Origin: JAFGCL01 sp964423835
GTDB lineage: Bacteria; Chloroflexota; Dehalococcoidia; UBA2247; RBG-13-53-26
Length of the DNA: 64,000 nucleotides
Direction of reading: 5' to 3'
Assembly (NCBI GenBank): GCA_964423835.1
Contig: CAYRGJ010000010.1
Span: 1 to 64,000 of the forward strand
Part shown: positions 50,883 to 59,111 of the stretch, piece after piece
Layout: every line of letters starts with the position of its first letter
Numbering within the stretch: the stretch's first letter is position 1
The notes under the pieces: model-generated
What the model saw: the letters and a program-made list of their open reading frames with translations, nothing else
Told to the model about the DNA's origin: nothing
The model's database searches: none
Program-made: the position numbers and the translations under genes

Positions 50883-51578
50883 TCACTCCCGGGCAGGGTG
50901 CTCGTCCCGTCGACTCTTTCGCATGATGAAGAAGACTGAGCAGCAGCTGGCCGGGTCCGTCTTGAACACGTCGATCTCCTGCTGTTCCCTGTCCAGCAGG
51001 GCCAGCATTTCACCGTCGTTGACGCATTTGGACCGGGTCTCGTTGATCAGCCTCTGCATGGGGAAGAAGTACTCCTTCTTCCAGGTCTGTTCATCCATCT
51101 TGAAGTAGCCCAGCAGCTCGTACCCGCAGGTGTTTATGGCGGCGAGCTTCTCGGACAGGTCTCTGTTGTGGTCGTGTACTGCCAGGCATCCCCCCGGCTT
51201 CAGGAGCTGCCTCCACTCCATGAGTCCTCTCTGGAAACCGATGTAGTCGATGGACCCTTCGGCCCAGACAATGTCGAAGCTCTCCTTCGGGAAATCCATC
51301 TCCGACATCGAGCAGATCAGCGCCTCCACCCGATCAGAGAGCCCCGATTCCGAGATCTTCCGCTTGAAAGCGTCGATGGCGTTCCGGTCTATGTCCAGGC
51401 CCACTACATGGCCGTGGCTCAGCTGCGCCAGCTTCAAGGCGGGCACCCCGGAGCCGCAGCCCACATCCAGGATCTGCGGCTGGCTCTTCTTCGGGAGCAT
51501 CTGAAAGGCCTTGACGGTGAATATGTTGAGACGCTCCCGGACGCGGTCCTTGGCAATCTGGAAGCCGGTCTTGTTCAA
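50883..51578 (-). CDS. Class I SAM-dependent methyltransferase
   Basis: The 231-aa protein has motif I ILDVGCGSGVPALKLAQL (about 35-52), VVGLDIDRNAID, FDIVWAEGSIDYIGF and LLKPGGCLAVHDH. It is a soluble, small-molecule-type methyltransferase; the substrate is unknown. It sits upstream of the CoA-transferase gene with 33 bases between. Confidence 0.85.
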   Translation of the reverse strand: MNKTGFQIAKDRVRERLNIFTVKAFQMLPKKSQPQILDVGCGSGVPALKLAQLSHGHVVGLDIDRNAIDAFKRKISESGLSDRVEALICSMSEMDFPKESFDIVWAEGSIDYIGFQRGLMEWRQLLKPGGCLAVHDHNRDLSEKLAAINTCGYELLGYFKMDEQTWKKEYFFPMQRLINETRSKCVNDGEMLALLDREQQEIDVFKTDPASCCSVFFIMRKSRRDEHPARE

Positions 51579-51745
51579 GTCTACCTCCTACTCCTGGCCC
51601 TGAGTCTGGCAGCCTGCTAGTGCGTGTAGTCGAGCACTTCGATTTCCGGCCCGACCTTCTTGATGATCGATGCCTTCACCTCGGCTTCACCACGCCTACA
51701 CTCCGGTTCGGCTGATTCCGGCATCAGCCAGGGGCGTTGCCGGCT

Positions 51746-52588
51746 CTAAACCACGACCACACTCCCGGCGTTGTTGAAGAAGAAGCCGGACCCGAACTCC
51801 TGGGCCAGCCGCATGGCCGCCGGCATGCCGGTGCAGTGCGATACCCCCAGCCTCTCAACTCCGAACTCCCGCAGCGTGGCAATAGTCATCTCCATCTGGA
51901 GGTCCGAGGCCCGGAGGAGGTGAGTGCCGCCGATCACGCAGTGGATCTTCTCCACGCCGGTTATGTTCCGCGCGTGGTGCAGGGTGTTGATGATTCCCCG
52001 GTGGGCGCAGCCCAGGATAACCAGCAAGCCCTGCCCGGTCTTGACGAAGATGGCCTGGTCGTCCCGCAGCGGGTCAGGGATTACCTCTCCGTTCATTCGG
52101 ACGCACAGGCCAGGATCGATGGTCTCAAAGTCGGTGATCATGGGGATTTCCCCGCTGGCGACCACGTTCTGGGACAGCCAGACCGGCTCTGTGGTCAGCG
52201 TGAAGTCAGCGCCCAGGCTCTCCAGCTCCGCCCTCTTGAACGGTATGCCGATGTAGAGCGGCGTAGCATCCTTGGTGTACTGCGCCACCTTGTCGGCGAA
52301 GACGTCGGGATGAGCAATTATCCTTATCCTCTTCCCGATCCTGGTCAGGACTTCGACCAGGCCGCCGGTGTGGTCGTAGTGGCCGTGGCTCAAGACCATG
52401 TCATCGATGCTGTGCCAGTCCACAGCCAGCACGTCGCCGTTGTGGGCGGCCGAGATGCTGGTCCCGGCGTCCAGGAGCACCCTTCTGCCATCTCTCTCCA
52501 CGAGGACGCTCAGTCCCCACTCCGCCAGCATCCCCCGGGGGACGGCAAAGGCCGAGTTCTCGCTCAGTGTAGTGGTCCGCGCTTCCAT
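51746..52588 (-). CDS. MBL-fold metallo-hydrolase (RFAP-synthase-like)
   Basis: The 280-aa protein has LLDAGTS, SHGHYDHTGGL (H68, H70, D72, H73), HCVIGGTHLL and a late GVSHCTG. This pattern occurs in the group related to the methanopterin enzyme beta-ribofuranosylaminobenzene synthase and other small-molecule metallo-hydrolases. It is the last gene of the long leftward Fe-S cluster, 17 bases after the radical SAM gene. Confidence 0.8.
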   Translation of the reverse strand: MEARTTTLSENSAFAVPRGMLAEWGLSVLVERDGRRVLLDAGTSISAAHNGDVLAVDWHSIDDMVLSHGHYDHTGGLVEVLTRIGKRIRIIAHPDVFADKVAQYTKDATPLYIGIPFKRAELESLGADFTLTTEPVWLSQNVVASGEIPMITDFETIDPGLCVRMNGEVIPDPLRDDQAIFVKTGQGLLVILGCAHRGIINTLHHARNITGVEKIHCVIGGTHLLRASDLQMEMTIATLREFGVERLGVSHCTGMPAAMRLAQEFGSGFFFNNAGSVVVV

Positions 52589-52605
52589 TTCCTCTCTCCT
52601 TCCTG

Positions 52606-53379
52606 CTACGGCCTCTCCCCGGGCCGGCGACGAAGGGTCTCGGCGGCATTCATCGGTGTCACATGGGGTCGGCGGGCTTCATACGTCGTTACCACAGCCC
52701 CCAGTCCTTTGAACTCTTCCTTAATGGCCGCGAGTTCCTCCGGCGGCAGGGGGTCAACAGCGCATTCACGAAGCGGCGTGTTGATCTGCACCTCATCCGG
52801 CGATATGTCTCGGGCCAGCTCCGCCATCAGCGCCGCACAGCCCCGGTTCTCCCTGATGAACATCATCTGAAGGGCCAGCAGGCCCTGTCCCTGGCCCCTG
52901 AACAGCTTGATCCCCTGCACGATCTCCCGAAGGGTGTAGGGACCTGTCGGCCGGTTCACCAGGCGGAAGATGTCCTCAGCAGGCGCATCGAGCTTGGCCA
53001 CCACCATGTCGGCCAGGGCCAGCTGCCGGCGTACCTCTTCGTCCGGCATGAGAGACGAGTTGGTGAGCACCGCTATGGGGAGCCTCAGGACCCGCCTGGC
53101 CGTTTCTATTGCCTCGCCGAGGTTCCTGGCCAGGGTAGGCTCCCCCACGCCGGAGAAGGTCGCGTAGTCGGCCTCCACCGGTCCAATACGGTCCAGCTCG
53201 GAGGTCAGCCTCGCCATTGGAACGAACTCCTTGCGTTCGGCCAGGGGATGGACAGTCCTTCCCAGCTGGCAGTACAGGCAGTCGAAGGAACAGGTCTTGC
53301 CCCTGGTGGACAGCATGTCTATGCCTAGTGACCGGCCGAGGCGCCAGGAGGCAACAGGGCCGTATATCATTGAGCCCAT
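52606..53379 (-). CDS. Radical SAM protein (COG0731-like)
   Basis: The 257-aa protein has TCSFDCLYCQLG (C-x3-C-x2-C), YATFSGVGEPTL and VAKLDAPAEDIFRLVNRP, the pattern of wyosine-synthesis-like radical SAM proteins of COG0731. The true substrate in bacteria is not known. Its position after CooC- and Mrp-like ATPases suggests a cofactor-related role. ATG 53379 is used; a TTG lies two codons upstream. Confidence 0.85.
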   Translation of the reverse strand: MGSMIYGPVASWRLGRSLGIDMLSTRGKTCSFDCLYCQLGRTVHPLAERKEFVPMARLTSELDRIGPVEADYATFSGVGEPTLARNLGEAIETARRVLRLPIAVLTNSSLMPDEEVRRQLALADMVVAKLDAPAEDIFRLVNRPTGPYTLREIVQGIKLFRGQGQGLLALQMMFIRENRGCAALMAELARDISPDEVQINTPLRECAVDPLPPEELAAIKEEFKGLGAVVTTYEARRPHVTPMNAAETLRRRPGERP

Positions 53380-53471
53380 CGCCAATCACCAGCGCCCTCG
53401 CCTCCGGCTGAACCCATGCCGGCATGCATGCCCGCGTATGCCGTTGACATCAGCCCTCCGGTGCTCCCCGC

Positions 53472-54263
53472 TCAGGGTCCTGCCAGCAGCGCATCTACTA
53501 TGCCCTTGACGTCTGCCGCTGCTGTGCCTTCGCCGAGCTCCCGGCCATCGAGAGTGGCCTCAAAGACCCCCGGATCGTATCGTACCGTACCGACAGGCTG
53601 AATGCCCCTCGTCTTCAGTTCCTGTTTCAGCCTCGCGTCCATCTCCGCGGAGGCCACCTTGTTCAGAATGGCGCTGGCCCGGCGCACCCCCGACTCGGCA
53701 GCCAGCTGCGCTATCCTGGAAGCCAGCTGCAGGGACTCGAAGGAAGGCTCGACTACAATGAGCACGGCGTCAACGCTGGTGCCGACCCCACGGCCGAAGT
53801 GCTCTATCCCCGCCTCCATATCGACGACGGCGATCTCCTTCTCGCCGAGGGCGAGCTTGTCCAGGAACTCCCTGGACAGGACGCCCATCGGGCAGGCACA
53901 CCCTTCCAGCGAATGCTGGATCTTTCCGATGCTCAGCAGGGTCAGGCCGTCAGCGTGCCTGACGTGCTCGGCGGGTATCTGCGACACTAGTATCCTGTCC
54001 GGTGGGAGCACTTGCATCTTGGGCTCTGACTGTCCTGAAGAGAACCTGACTGACATCTTCTCCTTGAGCTTGCTCTTGCCCCCCATGAGGTCCAGAACGG
54101 ACTCCGGTGGCTGGTCGAAGCCGAGGATGCGATGCAGCGCCGAGTTAGACTCGTCACAGTCAACGACCAGGACGCGATAGCCTCGCCGTCCGAGCTCTTT
54201 CGCCAGCAGGGCCACCACTACGCTCTTGCCGCTTCCGCCCTTTCCACAAACGGACAACTTCAT
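53472..54263 (-). CDS. CooC-like MinD-family ATPase
   Basis: The 263-aa protein has the deviant P-loop GKGGSGKS (8-15), VLVVDCDESNSALHRILG and a CACPMG pair near residue 125. CooC-type ATPases insert nickel into CO dehydrogenase, and related proteins load other metalloenzymes. No CODH gene is present here. AGGAGG precedes ATG 54263. The NifU-like scaffold gene lies 20 bases upstream. Confidence 0.85.
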   Translation of the reverse strand: MKLSVCGKGGSGKSVVVALLAKELGRRGYRVLVVDCDESNSALHRILGFDQPPESVLDLMGGKSKLKEKMSVRFSSGQSEPKMQVLPPDRILVSQIPAEHVRHADGLTLLSIGKIQHSLEGCACPMGVLSREFLDKLALGEKEIAVVDMEAGIEHFGRGVGTSVDAVLIVVEPSFESLQLASRIAQLAAESGVRRASAILNKVASAEMDARLKQELKTRGIQPVGTVRYDPGVFEATLDGRELGEGTAAADVKGIVDALLAGP

Positions 54264-54283
54264 ATCAAGTGCCTCCTGCCAGC

Positions 54284-54733
54284 TCAGCGCTTCCTGTAGG
54301 CCCTCTTCCACGGCTCGTTGCGGTAGGCCAGGTAGTCCTGGATGGCCTGCTTCAGTGTGTTCGATGCCAGCAGGGCGCAGTGAACGCTCTCGTCCGGCAG
54401 CCCGCCCAGGGCGTCCAGGACGTCCTGCTGCTCAATGCGGAAGGCCTCCACGGGCCGTTTCCCCCTGGCCAGCTCGGTCACCATGCTGCCGGCGGCGATC
54501 GTCGTGCCACAGCCATCGGTCCAGAAGGAGGCCCGCTCGATGACTCCGTCACTGACCCTGAGCCATATCTCCATGGTGTCGCCGCAGGGTCCGGTGATGC
54601 TGGCCTGCCCATCAGGCCCGTTGATGAGTCCCACGTTCCTGGGGTTCCTCATGTGGTCGACGGCTGTCACGGAGTACGCGTATTCCGTCTGCTCCGCAGC
54701 GCCTCGCCTGTTTGTGCTGTGGCCGTTGGTCAT
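54284..54733 (-). CDS. NifU/IscU-like iron-sulfur scaffold protein
   Basis: The 149-aa protein has cysteines in ITGPCGDTM, TDGCGTTIAAG and SVHCALLAS, the IscU-type triad, and ends EPWKRAYRKR like its relative at 16788-17195. The ATG overlaps the Mrp stop by four bases, so the scaffold is made together with the Fe-S carrier ATPase. Confidence 0.85.
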   Translation of the reverse strand: MTNGHSTNRRGAAEQTEYAYSVTAVDHMRNPRNVGLINGPDGQASITGPCGDTMEIWLRVSDGVIERASFWTDGCGTTIAAGSMVTELARGKRPVEAFRIEQQDVLDALGGLPDESVHCALLASNTLKQAIQDYLAYRNEPWKRAYRKR

Positions 54734-55773
54734 TTGCCCTTCGTGCTCGGCATCAGTGGCTTCGGATCCTTCCTTCCTCTCTCCGATGCTGCCTTGACGA
54801 ACTCTCTGCCCAACTCGGTGATCAGGGGTGAGTTGTAAAGCTCCAGGTCACCGTCGTCACACAGCCTGGCCAACTCGGGGTCAATGGGCACCTGGGCCAG
54901 CAACGGCGCTCCGGCTGCCCTGGCCATGTCTTCTGCTCTGCTCTTGCCGAAGACCTCGAGCCTCTTGCCGCTCTCCGGCAGGACCAGGTAGCTCATGTTC
55001 TCCACTATGCCGATGATCGGTATCTGCATGTCCCGGCACATCTGGAGGGCCTTGCGCACTACCATGGCCGCCAGCTCCTGGGGGCTGAAGACGATGACCA
55101 CGCCGGAAACAGGCAGCGACTGCATTACGGTCAAGGGGGCATCGGCGGTGCCCGGTGGCAGGTCAACGAAGAGGTAGTCCAGCTTCCCCCAGAGAGTCTC
55201 CTCCCAGAACTGGGTGATGGCTTTGCCGATCAGGGGTCCCCGCCAGACCACCGCATCATCCTCGTGAGGCAGGAAGAGGTTCATCGAGATGATCTCGATG
55301 CTGGTCTTTGTAGAGACGGGCATGATGCCGCTTTCGCTGCCCGTTGGCCGCGTGGTCAGGCCGAACATGCGGGGTATGCTGGGCCCGGTGATATCGCCGT
55401 CCAGGATCCCTGCTTCCAGTCCCTGCCGGGCCACCGAGAGCGCCAGGAGACTGCTGACCAGGGACTTGCCCACTCCTCCCTTGCCGCTCATCACCGCTAC
55501 CACATGCTTGACCTCATTCAATTCTGGCAGCCTGACGGCTACAAACTCGGTCACCACGTCGCTCACATCGGGCAGCGCCCGCACGGTCTCTTCCACTTTG
55601 CCTTTGACCCACTCCAGGGCACCATCCCAGAGGGCCGTGGATGCCAGGGTCACCTTGACCTTGTGGTCTGACGTCTCCACGCCTCTGACCAGGTTCATGC
55701 GGATCAGGCTGCGCATGGCCCCGGGTATGAGGATTCCATCCAGGCTTCCTCTGATTTGCTCTTCAGTTGCCAT
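54730..55773 (-). CDS. Mrp/ApbC-type Fe-S carrier ATPase lacking the usual CxxC
   Basis: The 347-aa protein has an N-terminal DUF59-like domain, P-loop GKGGVGKS (97-104), DGDITGPSIPRMFG and LFVDLPPGT. In most Mrp/Nbp35 proteins NMSYF is followed by CPxCG, which binds the bridging cluster; here the segment reads NMSYLVLPESGKR, with no Cys pair. It may therefore use scaffold-bound clusters from the coupled NifU-like protein, or have another role. ATG 55773 follows GGAG. Confidence 0.9.
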   Translation of the reverse strand: MATEEQIRGSLDGILIPGAMRSLIRMNLVRGVETSDHKVKVTLASTALWDGALEWVKGKVEETVRALPDVSDVVTEFVAVRLPELNEVKHVVAVMSGKGGVGKSLVSSLLALSVARQGLEAGILDGDITGPSIPRMFGLTTRPTGSESGIMPVSTKTSIEIISMNLFLPHEDDAVVWRGPLIGKAITQFWEETLWGKLDYLFVDLPPGTADAPLTVMQSLPVSGVVIVFSPQELAAMVVRKALQMCRDMQIPIIGIVENMSYLVLPESGKRLEVFGKSRAEDMARAAGAPLLAQVPIDPELARLCDDGDLELYNSPLITELGREFVKAASERGRKDPKPLMPSTKGK

Positions 55774-55799
55774 TCCGTTCACTCCTGTCCAGCCAAAAT

Positions 55800-55813
55800 G
55801 GGGTTTCTACCCC
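55800..55813 (-). terminator. Short hairpin with T-run after the nifX-like gene
   Basis: On the minus strand GGGGT-AGAA-ACCCC is followed by ATTTTG. It lies 42 bases past the stop at 55855 and could partly separate the upstream NifX-type half of the cluster from the Mrp half. Confidence 0.4.
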
Positions 55814-55854
55814 GCCAACGCGGCACGCGTGCTTGCAGGCTGCGCTCGCCCGGC

Positions 55855-56193
55855 TCAGTGATCACAGGCGTTGTCGCCCGTGGCCAGCCTGCCGTTGAGG
55901 TGATTCAGGACCGCCTTCTCCGGGTCGGTCTCCATGGCACCGATGATCACTCCGATCCTGTTCTGCTGAAACAGGTCCTGCGCCCGGCCTCCCATTCCGC
56001 CGGCTATCACCAAGTTGACGCCCTGCTGCGCCAGCCATCCGGGGAGAAGCCCCGGCTGATGCTCGGGCGATGGGACCATCTGCTTCTTGATCACAGTGCG
56101 GCTCTTCTCGTCCACGTCGATCAGGGCGAACTCCTCACAGTGGCCGAAGTGGGGCGAGAGGATACCGCCGGTTACCGGTACTGCGTACTTCAT
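55855..56193 (-). CDS. NifX/NafY-type dinitrogenase iron-molybdenum cofactor family protein
   Basis: The 112-aa protein has MKYAVPVTGGILSPHFGHCE at the start, LVIAGGMGGRAQDLF and a Cys/His-ended tail (GDNACDH). The fold binds metal-sulfur cofactor precursors. No nitrogenase genes are present, so it is one of the widespread non-Nif members. GGAGG precedes its ATG. Confidence 0.9.
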   Translation of the reverse strand: MKYAVPVTGGILSPHFGHCEEFALIDVDEKSRTVIKKQMVPSPEHQPGLLPGWLAQQGVNLVIAGGMGGRAQDLFQQNRIGVIIGAMETDPEKAVLNHLNGRLATGDNACDH

Positions 56194-56205
56194 GGATACC
56201 TCCGT

Positions 56206-56499
56206 CTACTCACCGATTTCCAGTCCGTATGTTGGCTTCCCGTCTTCGAAAGAAATCCTGACGATCACTCTCCTGCCGTCCGATAGGAGCCTCTCTGACT
56301 CCTGGCGAAGTCTCTTCATGTCGGGTGATTGCAGGAAAGTGACCAGGGCTTCATATGTCCGTCTCAGGTCCTGGTTGTCAGTGTCTCCACCGAGGAGGGC
56401 CCTGAGGCACTCCGTGTACTCGTGGTCGGCCAGGCATTTCAGGCACTTGCCCGAGATCTCCCTGGTGGAGTATCCGGGCGTCAGCTCTATTTCCCGCAC
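56206..56499 (-). CDS. Small conserved protein, paralogue of 49360-49638
   Basis: The 97-aa protein starts at GTG 56499 (VREIELTPGYSTREI) with AAGGTG upstream. CLKCLADHEYTECL adds three Cys not seen in its paralogue. The C-terminal half matches 49360-49638 closely (RLRQESERLLS and GRRV). The family is unrecognised. Its place among Fe-S carrier genes suggests an accessory role. Confidence 0.65.
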   Translation of the reverse strand: MREIELTPGYSTREISGKCLKCLADHEYTECLRALLGGDTDNQDLRRTYEALVTFLQSPDMKRLRQESERLLSDGRRVIVRISFEDGKPTYGLEIGE

Positions 56500-56503
56500 G
56501 CTA

Positions 56504-56743
56504 TCACCTTCTGTGGCACCCGTGCTCCGAATGGCACGGCGGCGACTCACAGCGCTCTGCCCGGCCGCAGCAGGTGTCTCCTGAAGTCCTGGTGCCCACC
56601 CTCACTGCGTATGACCCGGAGATCAGCCTCTCCATGTTGGGGCTGCCGCAGCTGGGGCAGGCGTTGACCTGCGCCCGTTCACTTCGCAGGAAGACCTCTG
56701 ACACGACGCCGCAGTCGCGGCACTTGAAATCATAGATCGGCAT
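56504..56743 (-). CDS. FmdB-family zinc-ribbon protein
   Basis: The 79-aa protein starts MPIYDFKCRDCG and has a second CPSCGS pair, then a Cys-rich tail (DTCCGRAERCE, PPCHSEHGC) that could bind further metal. GGAGG precedes ATG 56743. It is shorter than the two FmdB proteins at 9.6-10.4 kb and differs by this tail. Confidence 0.8.
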   Translation of the reverse strand: MPIYDFKCRDCGVVSEVFLRSERAQVNACPSCGSPNMERLISGSYAVRVGTRTSGDTCCGRAERCESPPCHSEHGCHRR

Positions 56744-56754
56744 CCGATGCCTCC

Positions 56755-57051
56755 TCAGCCGCCATCCTCTTCTTCGCTGATGGCCTTGTTTATCTCGTCT
56801 GCCCACAGGCAGTCCGTAACATGCACGCGGACCGACCTCACGCCCTCTATCTCCTTCAGGCTGAGCCGGATCTCCCGGGCCAGGTCCAATGCCAGGGGGC
56901 ACACGAAGGAAGAGGGGCGGAACTGCACCCTCACTGTGCCGTCCTGGGTGGTGGTCAGCTGCTGGACCAGGTCCATTTCCACTACGTCCAGGCCCGTCTC
57001 GGGGTCGATCACCATCTTGAGTCTCTGTTTCACCTGGTCCTCGATGCTCAT
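56755..57051 (-). CDS. DUF59/MIP18-type metal-sulfur cluster assembly factor
   Basis: The 98-aa protein has KMVIDPETGLDVVEMDLVQ, the DUF59 signature, SFVCPLALDLAREI with the conserved Cys, and VRSVRVHVTD. Related SufT/MIP18 proteins help deliver Fe-S clusters. ATG 57051 overlaps the upstream stop as ATGA. Confidence 0.85.
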   Translation of the reverse strand: MSIEDQVKQRLKMVIDPETGLDVVEMDLVQQLTTTQDGTVRVQFRPSSFVCPLALDLAREIRLSLKEIEGVRSVRVHVTDCLWADEINKAISEEEDGG

Positions 57052-57914
57052 CGCGCTTCCTCCAGCCTCTTCAAAACGCTTTCCCACAGCGCCTTGATGA
57101 GTCCGGTTACGCCGTTCGGAGAGTGCTCCACCACAGCCAGCCCCCTGACCAGCGCCTCGGTTACCGACTTGTCGAATGGTATCTGCGCTGCTACGTCAAT
57201 GCCCCTGGCGCCGCATTGCTCCACTATCCGGCGGCTGTTGTCCTCGTTTATATTGTACTTGTTTATACAGACGATCGCCGGGACATCGAAATGCCGGCAC
57301 AGGTCCAGGACCCGGTCCAGGTCATGCATTCCGGACAGGGTGGGCTCGGTTACCAGGAGCGCCAGGTGCACCCCGGACAGTGACGATATAACCGGACAGC
57401 CGATGCCGGGAGGCCCGTCGATGATGATGTATGCCAGCTGCTCCTTCTTGGCCAGGATGCGGGCCTGGTTGCGCACCACGGTGACCAGCTTCCCCGAGTT
57501 CTCCTCTGCTATCCCCAGCTGAGCATGCACCAGCGGGCCATGGCGTGTGTCGGAGATGAACCAGTGCCCGGCCATCCTGTCTTTCATGGAGATGCAGCGC
57601 TCCGGGCAGACCCGAACGCAGAAACCGCAACCCTCGCAGGACAGGGGATCGACGCTGAAGTCCTTCACCGCACCGAAACGGCAGACGCTCTCGCACAGGC
57701 CGCACCGGGTGCACAGCTTCTCGTCAATGAGAGCACTCTGGCCACTCCAGAACTCCCTCTTCTCCCTGGCTGAGGGCCGCAGGAGCAGGTGCAGGTCGGC
57801 GGCATCCACATCGCAGTCGGCCAGGACCTTGCTGGATGCCAGCGCGGCGAAACAGCCGACGATACTGGTCTTGCCCGTCCCGCCCTTGCCGCTGAGAACT
57901 ACCAGCTCTTTCAT
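57048..57914 (-). CDS. MinD-superfamily P-loop ATPase with inserted ferredoxin (COG1149)
   Basis: The 288-aa protein has P-loop GKGGTGKT (9-16), an inserted pair of [4Fe-4S] motifs (CTRCGLCESVC and CEGCGFCVRVC, about 66-103) and IIDGPPGIGCPV. Such ATPases often come in adjacent pairs next to NifX-type genes, as here. The function is presumed to be ATP-driven Fe-S or metal-cofactor handling. ATG 57914 overlaps the stop of its paralogue. Confidence 0.9.
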   Translation of the reverse strand: MKELVVLSGKGGTGKTSIVGCFAALASSKVLADCDVDAADLHLLLRPSAREKREFWSGQSALIDEKLCTRCGLCESVCRFGAVKDFSVDPLSCEGCGFCVRVCPERCISMKDRMAGHWFISDTRHGPLVHAQLGIAEENSGKLVTVVRNQARILAKKEQLAYIIIDGPPGIGCPVISSLSGVHLALLVTEPTLSGMHDLDRVLDLCRHFDVPAIVCINKYNINEDNSRRIVEQCGARGIDVAAQIPFDKSVTEALVRGLAVVEHSPNGVTGLIKALWESVLKRLEEAR

Positions 57915-58792
57915 GAGGCCTGTCCGCTCCTTTCCGCGGGCTTCACCCGGGCCCCCGACCGGTCGACAATCACGTCGAACATGTCCAGAAAGCGCTGTCG
58001 CCATTCGGGCATGCCCTCCACCAGTGGCTGCCCCCTGGAATAGAGCCTGGCAATGCGCGTATCCAGGGGGATGGTGAGGAGAATGGGTATGTTCTCCCGG
58101 CTGCAGTAGTCCTCCACCGTCCCGTCACCCACCCCGGCCCGATTGACCACCACGCCGCACGGCATGGAGAGCTTCCTGGCCACTTCCACCGCCAGGACCA
58201 AGTCGTTCAGGCCGAAAGGCGTGGGCTCCGTCACCAGGACGCAGTAGTCGCTGCCCCTCAGGGATTCAACCACGGGGCAGGATGTCCCGGGCGAGACGTC
58301 TATGATGGCCACCTTGTCGCGGTCGATATGCTGCTTCACCTTCCGGATGACGGGCGGAGCCATGGCCTCGCCTACCGAAAGCCGGCCGTGGACAAAGTCC
58401 ACTCCGTCCGAGTGTCCCACCTCTACCACGCCTGTCTCTTTCCCCTGCTCGGTAATGGCACGCTCGGGACACAGGTAGGTGCAGGCGCCGCAGCCATGGC
58501 AAAGCTGCGGAAAGACCAGGACCCTGTTCTTCAGCACCGCGATGGCCCGGTAGGCGCAGACCTCAGCGCAGAGGCGGCAGTGGGTACACTTGCCCTCGTC
58601 CACCACCGGTACCGGGATGCAGACAGCTTCTCTCCCGGTTATCTCGGGCCTGAGAAAGATGTGCGCATTGGGCTCCTCGACATCGCAGTCGAGAAGCTGC
58701 ACCCGGAACCTGTCCTTCAAGGACAGGGCCAGGTTGGTGGCCACGAGGGTTTTCCCCGTGCCGCCCTTGCCGCTGGCAATCGACAGGATCAT
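57911..58792 (-). CDS. MinD-superfamily P-loop ATPase with inserted ferredoxin (COG1149), paralogue
   Basis: The 293-aa protein has GKGGTGKT (9-16), LLDCDVEEPNAHIFL, the ferredoxin insert (CTHCRLCAEVC and CHGCGACTYLC) and IIDVSPGTSCPV. It parallels the following gene, and the two probably form a heterodimer. Translation of the second gene is coupled to this one by ATGA. Confidence 0.9.
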   Translation of the reverse strand: MILSIASGKGGTGKTLVATNLALSLKDRFRVQLLDCDVEEPNAHIFLRPEITGREAVCIPVPVVDEGKCTHCRLCAEVCAYRAIAVLKNRVLVFPQLCHGCGACTYLCPERAITEQGKETGVVEVGHSDGVDFVHGRLSVGEAMAPPVIRKVKQHIDRDKVAIIDVSPGTSCPVVESLRGSDYCVLVTEPTPFGLNDLVLAVEVARKLSMPCGVVVNRAGVGDGTVEDYCSRENIPILLTIPLDTRIARLYSRGQPLVEGMPEWRQRFLDMFDVIVDRSGARVKPAERSGQAS

Positions 58793-58793
58793 C

Positions 58794-59042
58794 CTAGCCT
58801 CTGATCATAGGCGTCCCGCACTTCGGACAACTGATGCTGACGCAAGGTGTTCCGAGGGGGTGGGTGACGTTCTGGCCACAGCTTGGGCACACGCAGTTCC
58901 CGCCGGGGCCCGCACCGGCCCTGGTGCCTCCCATTCGGCCGCGGCCTCCACCGGCACCGCGGCCTCCACCGGCACCGCGGCCTCCTCTGCCTGTCCCGGG
59001 TCCGCCCCCGCCGGGGGGCCCGGTTCCATCTCTCGCTGGCAT
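58794..59042 (-). CDS. Gly/Arg-rich protein with C-terminal zinc-ribbon
   Basis: The 82-aa protein has a Gly/Arg-rich half with GAGGGRGAGGGRG repeats, then CVCPSCGQNVTHPLGTPC and SCPKCGTPMIRG, four to six Cys for metal binding. Similar MPxxDGTGP-starting proteins regularly accompany NifX and COG1149 genes. GGAGG precedes ATG 59042. It ends one base before the ATPase start. Confidence 0.75.
   Translation of the reverse strand: MPARDGTGPPGGGGPGTGRGGRGAGGGRGAGGGRGRMGGTRAGAGPGGNCVCPSCGQNVTHPLGTPCVSISCPKCGTPMIRG
58928..58983. repeat. Direct repeat coding the Gly/Arg-rich segment
   Basis: GCGGCCTCCACCGGCACC occurs at about 58942-58959 and again at about 58960-58977, immediately adjacent, followed by a partial copy. 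The 18-bp unit encodes GAGGGR on the minus strand and looks like recent slippage. Confidence 0.6.
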
Positions 59043-59111
59043 AATCGCACCTCCTCTACGTCTCCGGTGACGGCTGCGGATCAGCCGCCTGGGTCAAGCC
59101 GCGCCTGGCTC

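Noticed and set aside
51617..51724. A 35-codon frame on the minus strand between the methyltransferase and metallo-hydrolase genes.
   Set aside because: The composition is plausible, but there is no ribosome binding site and no recognisable family, so it is not reported as a gene.
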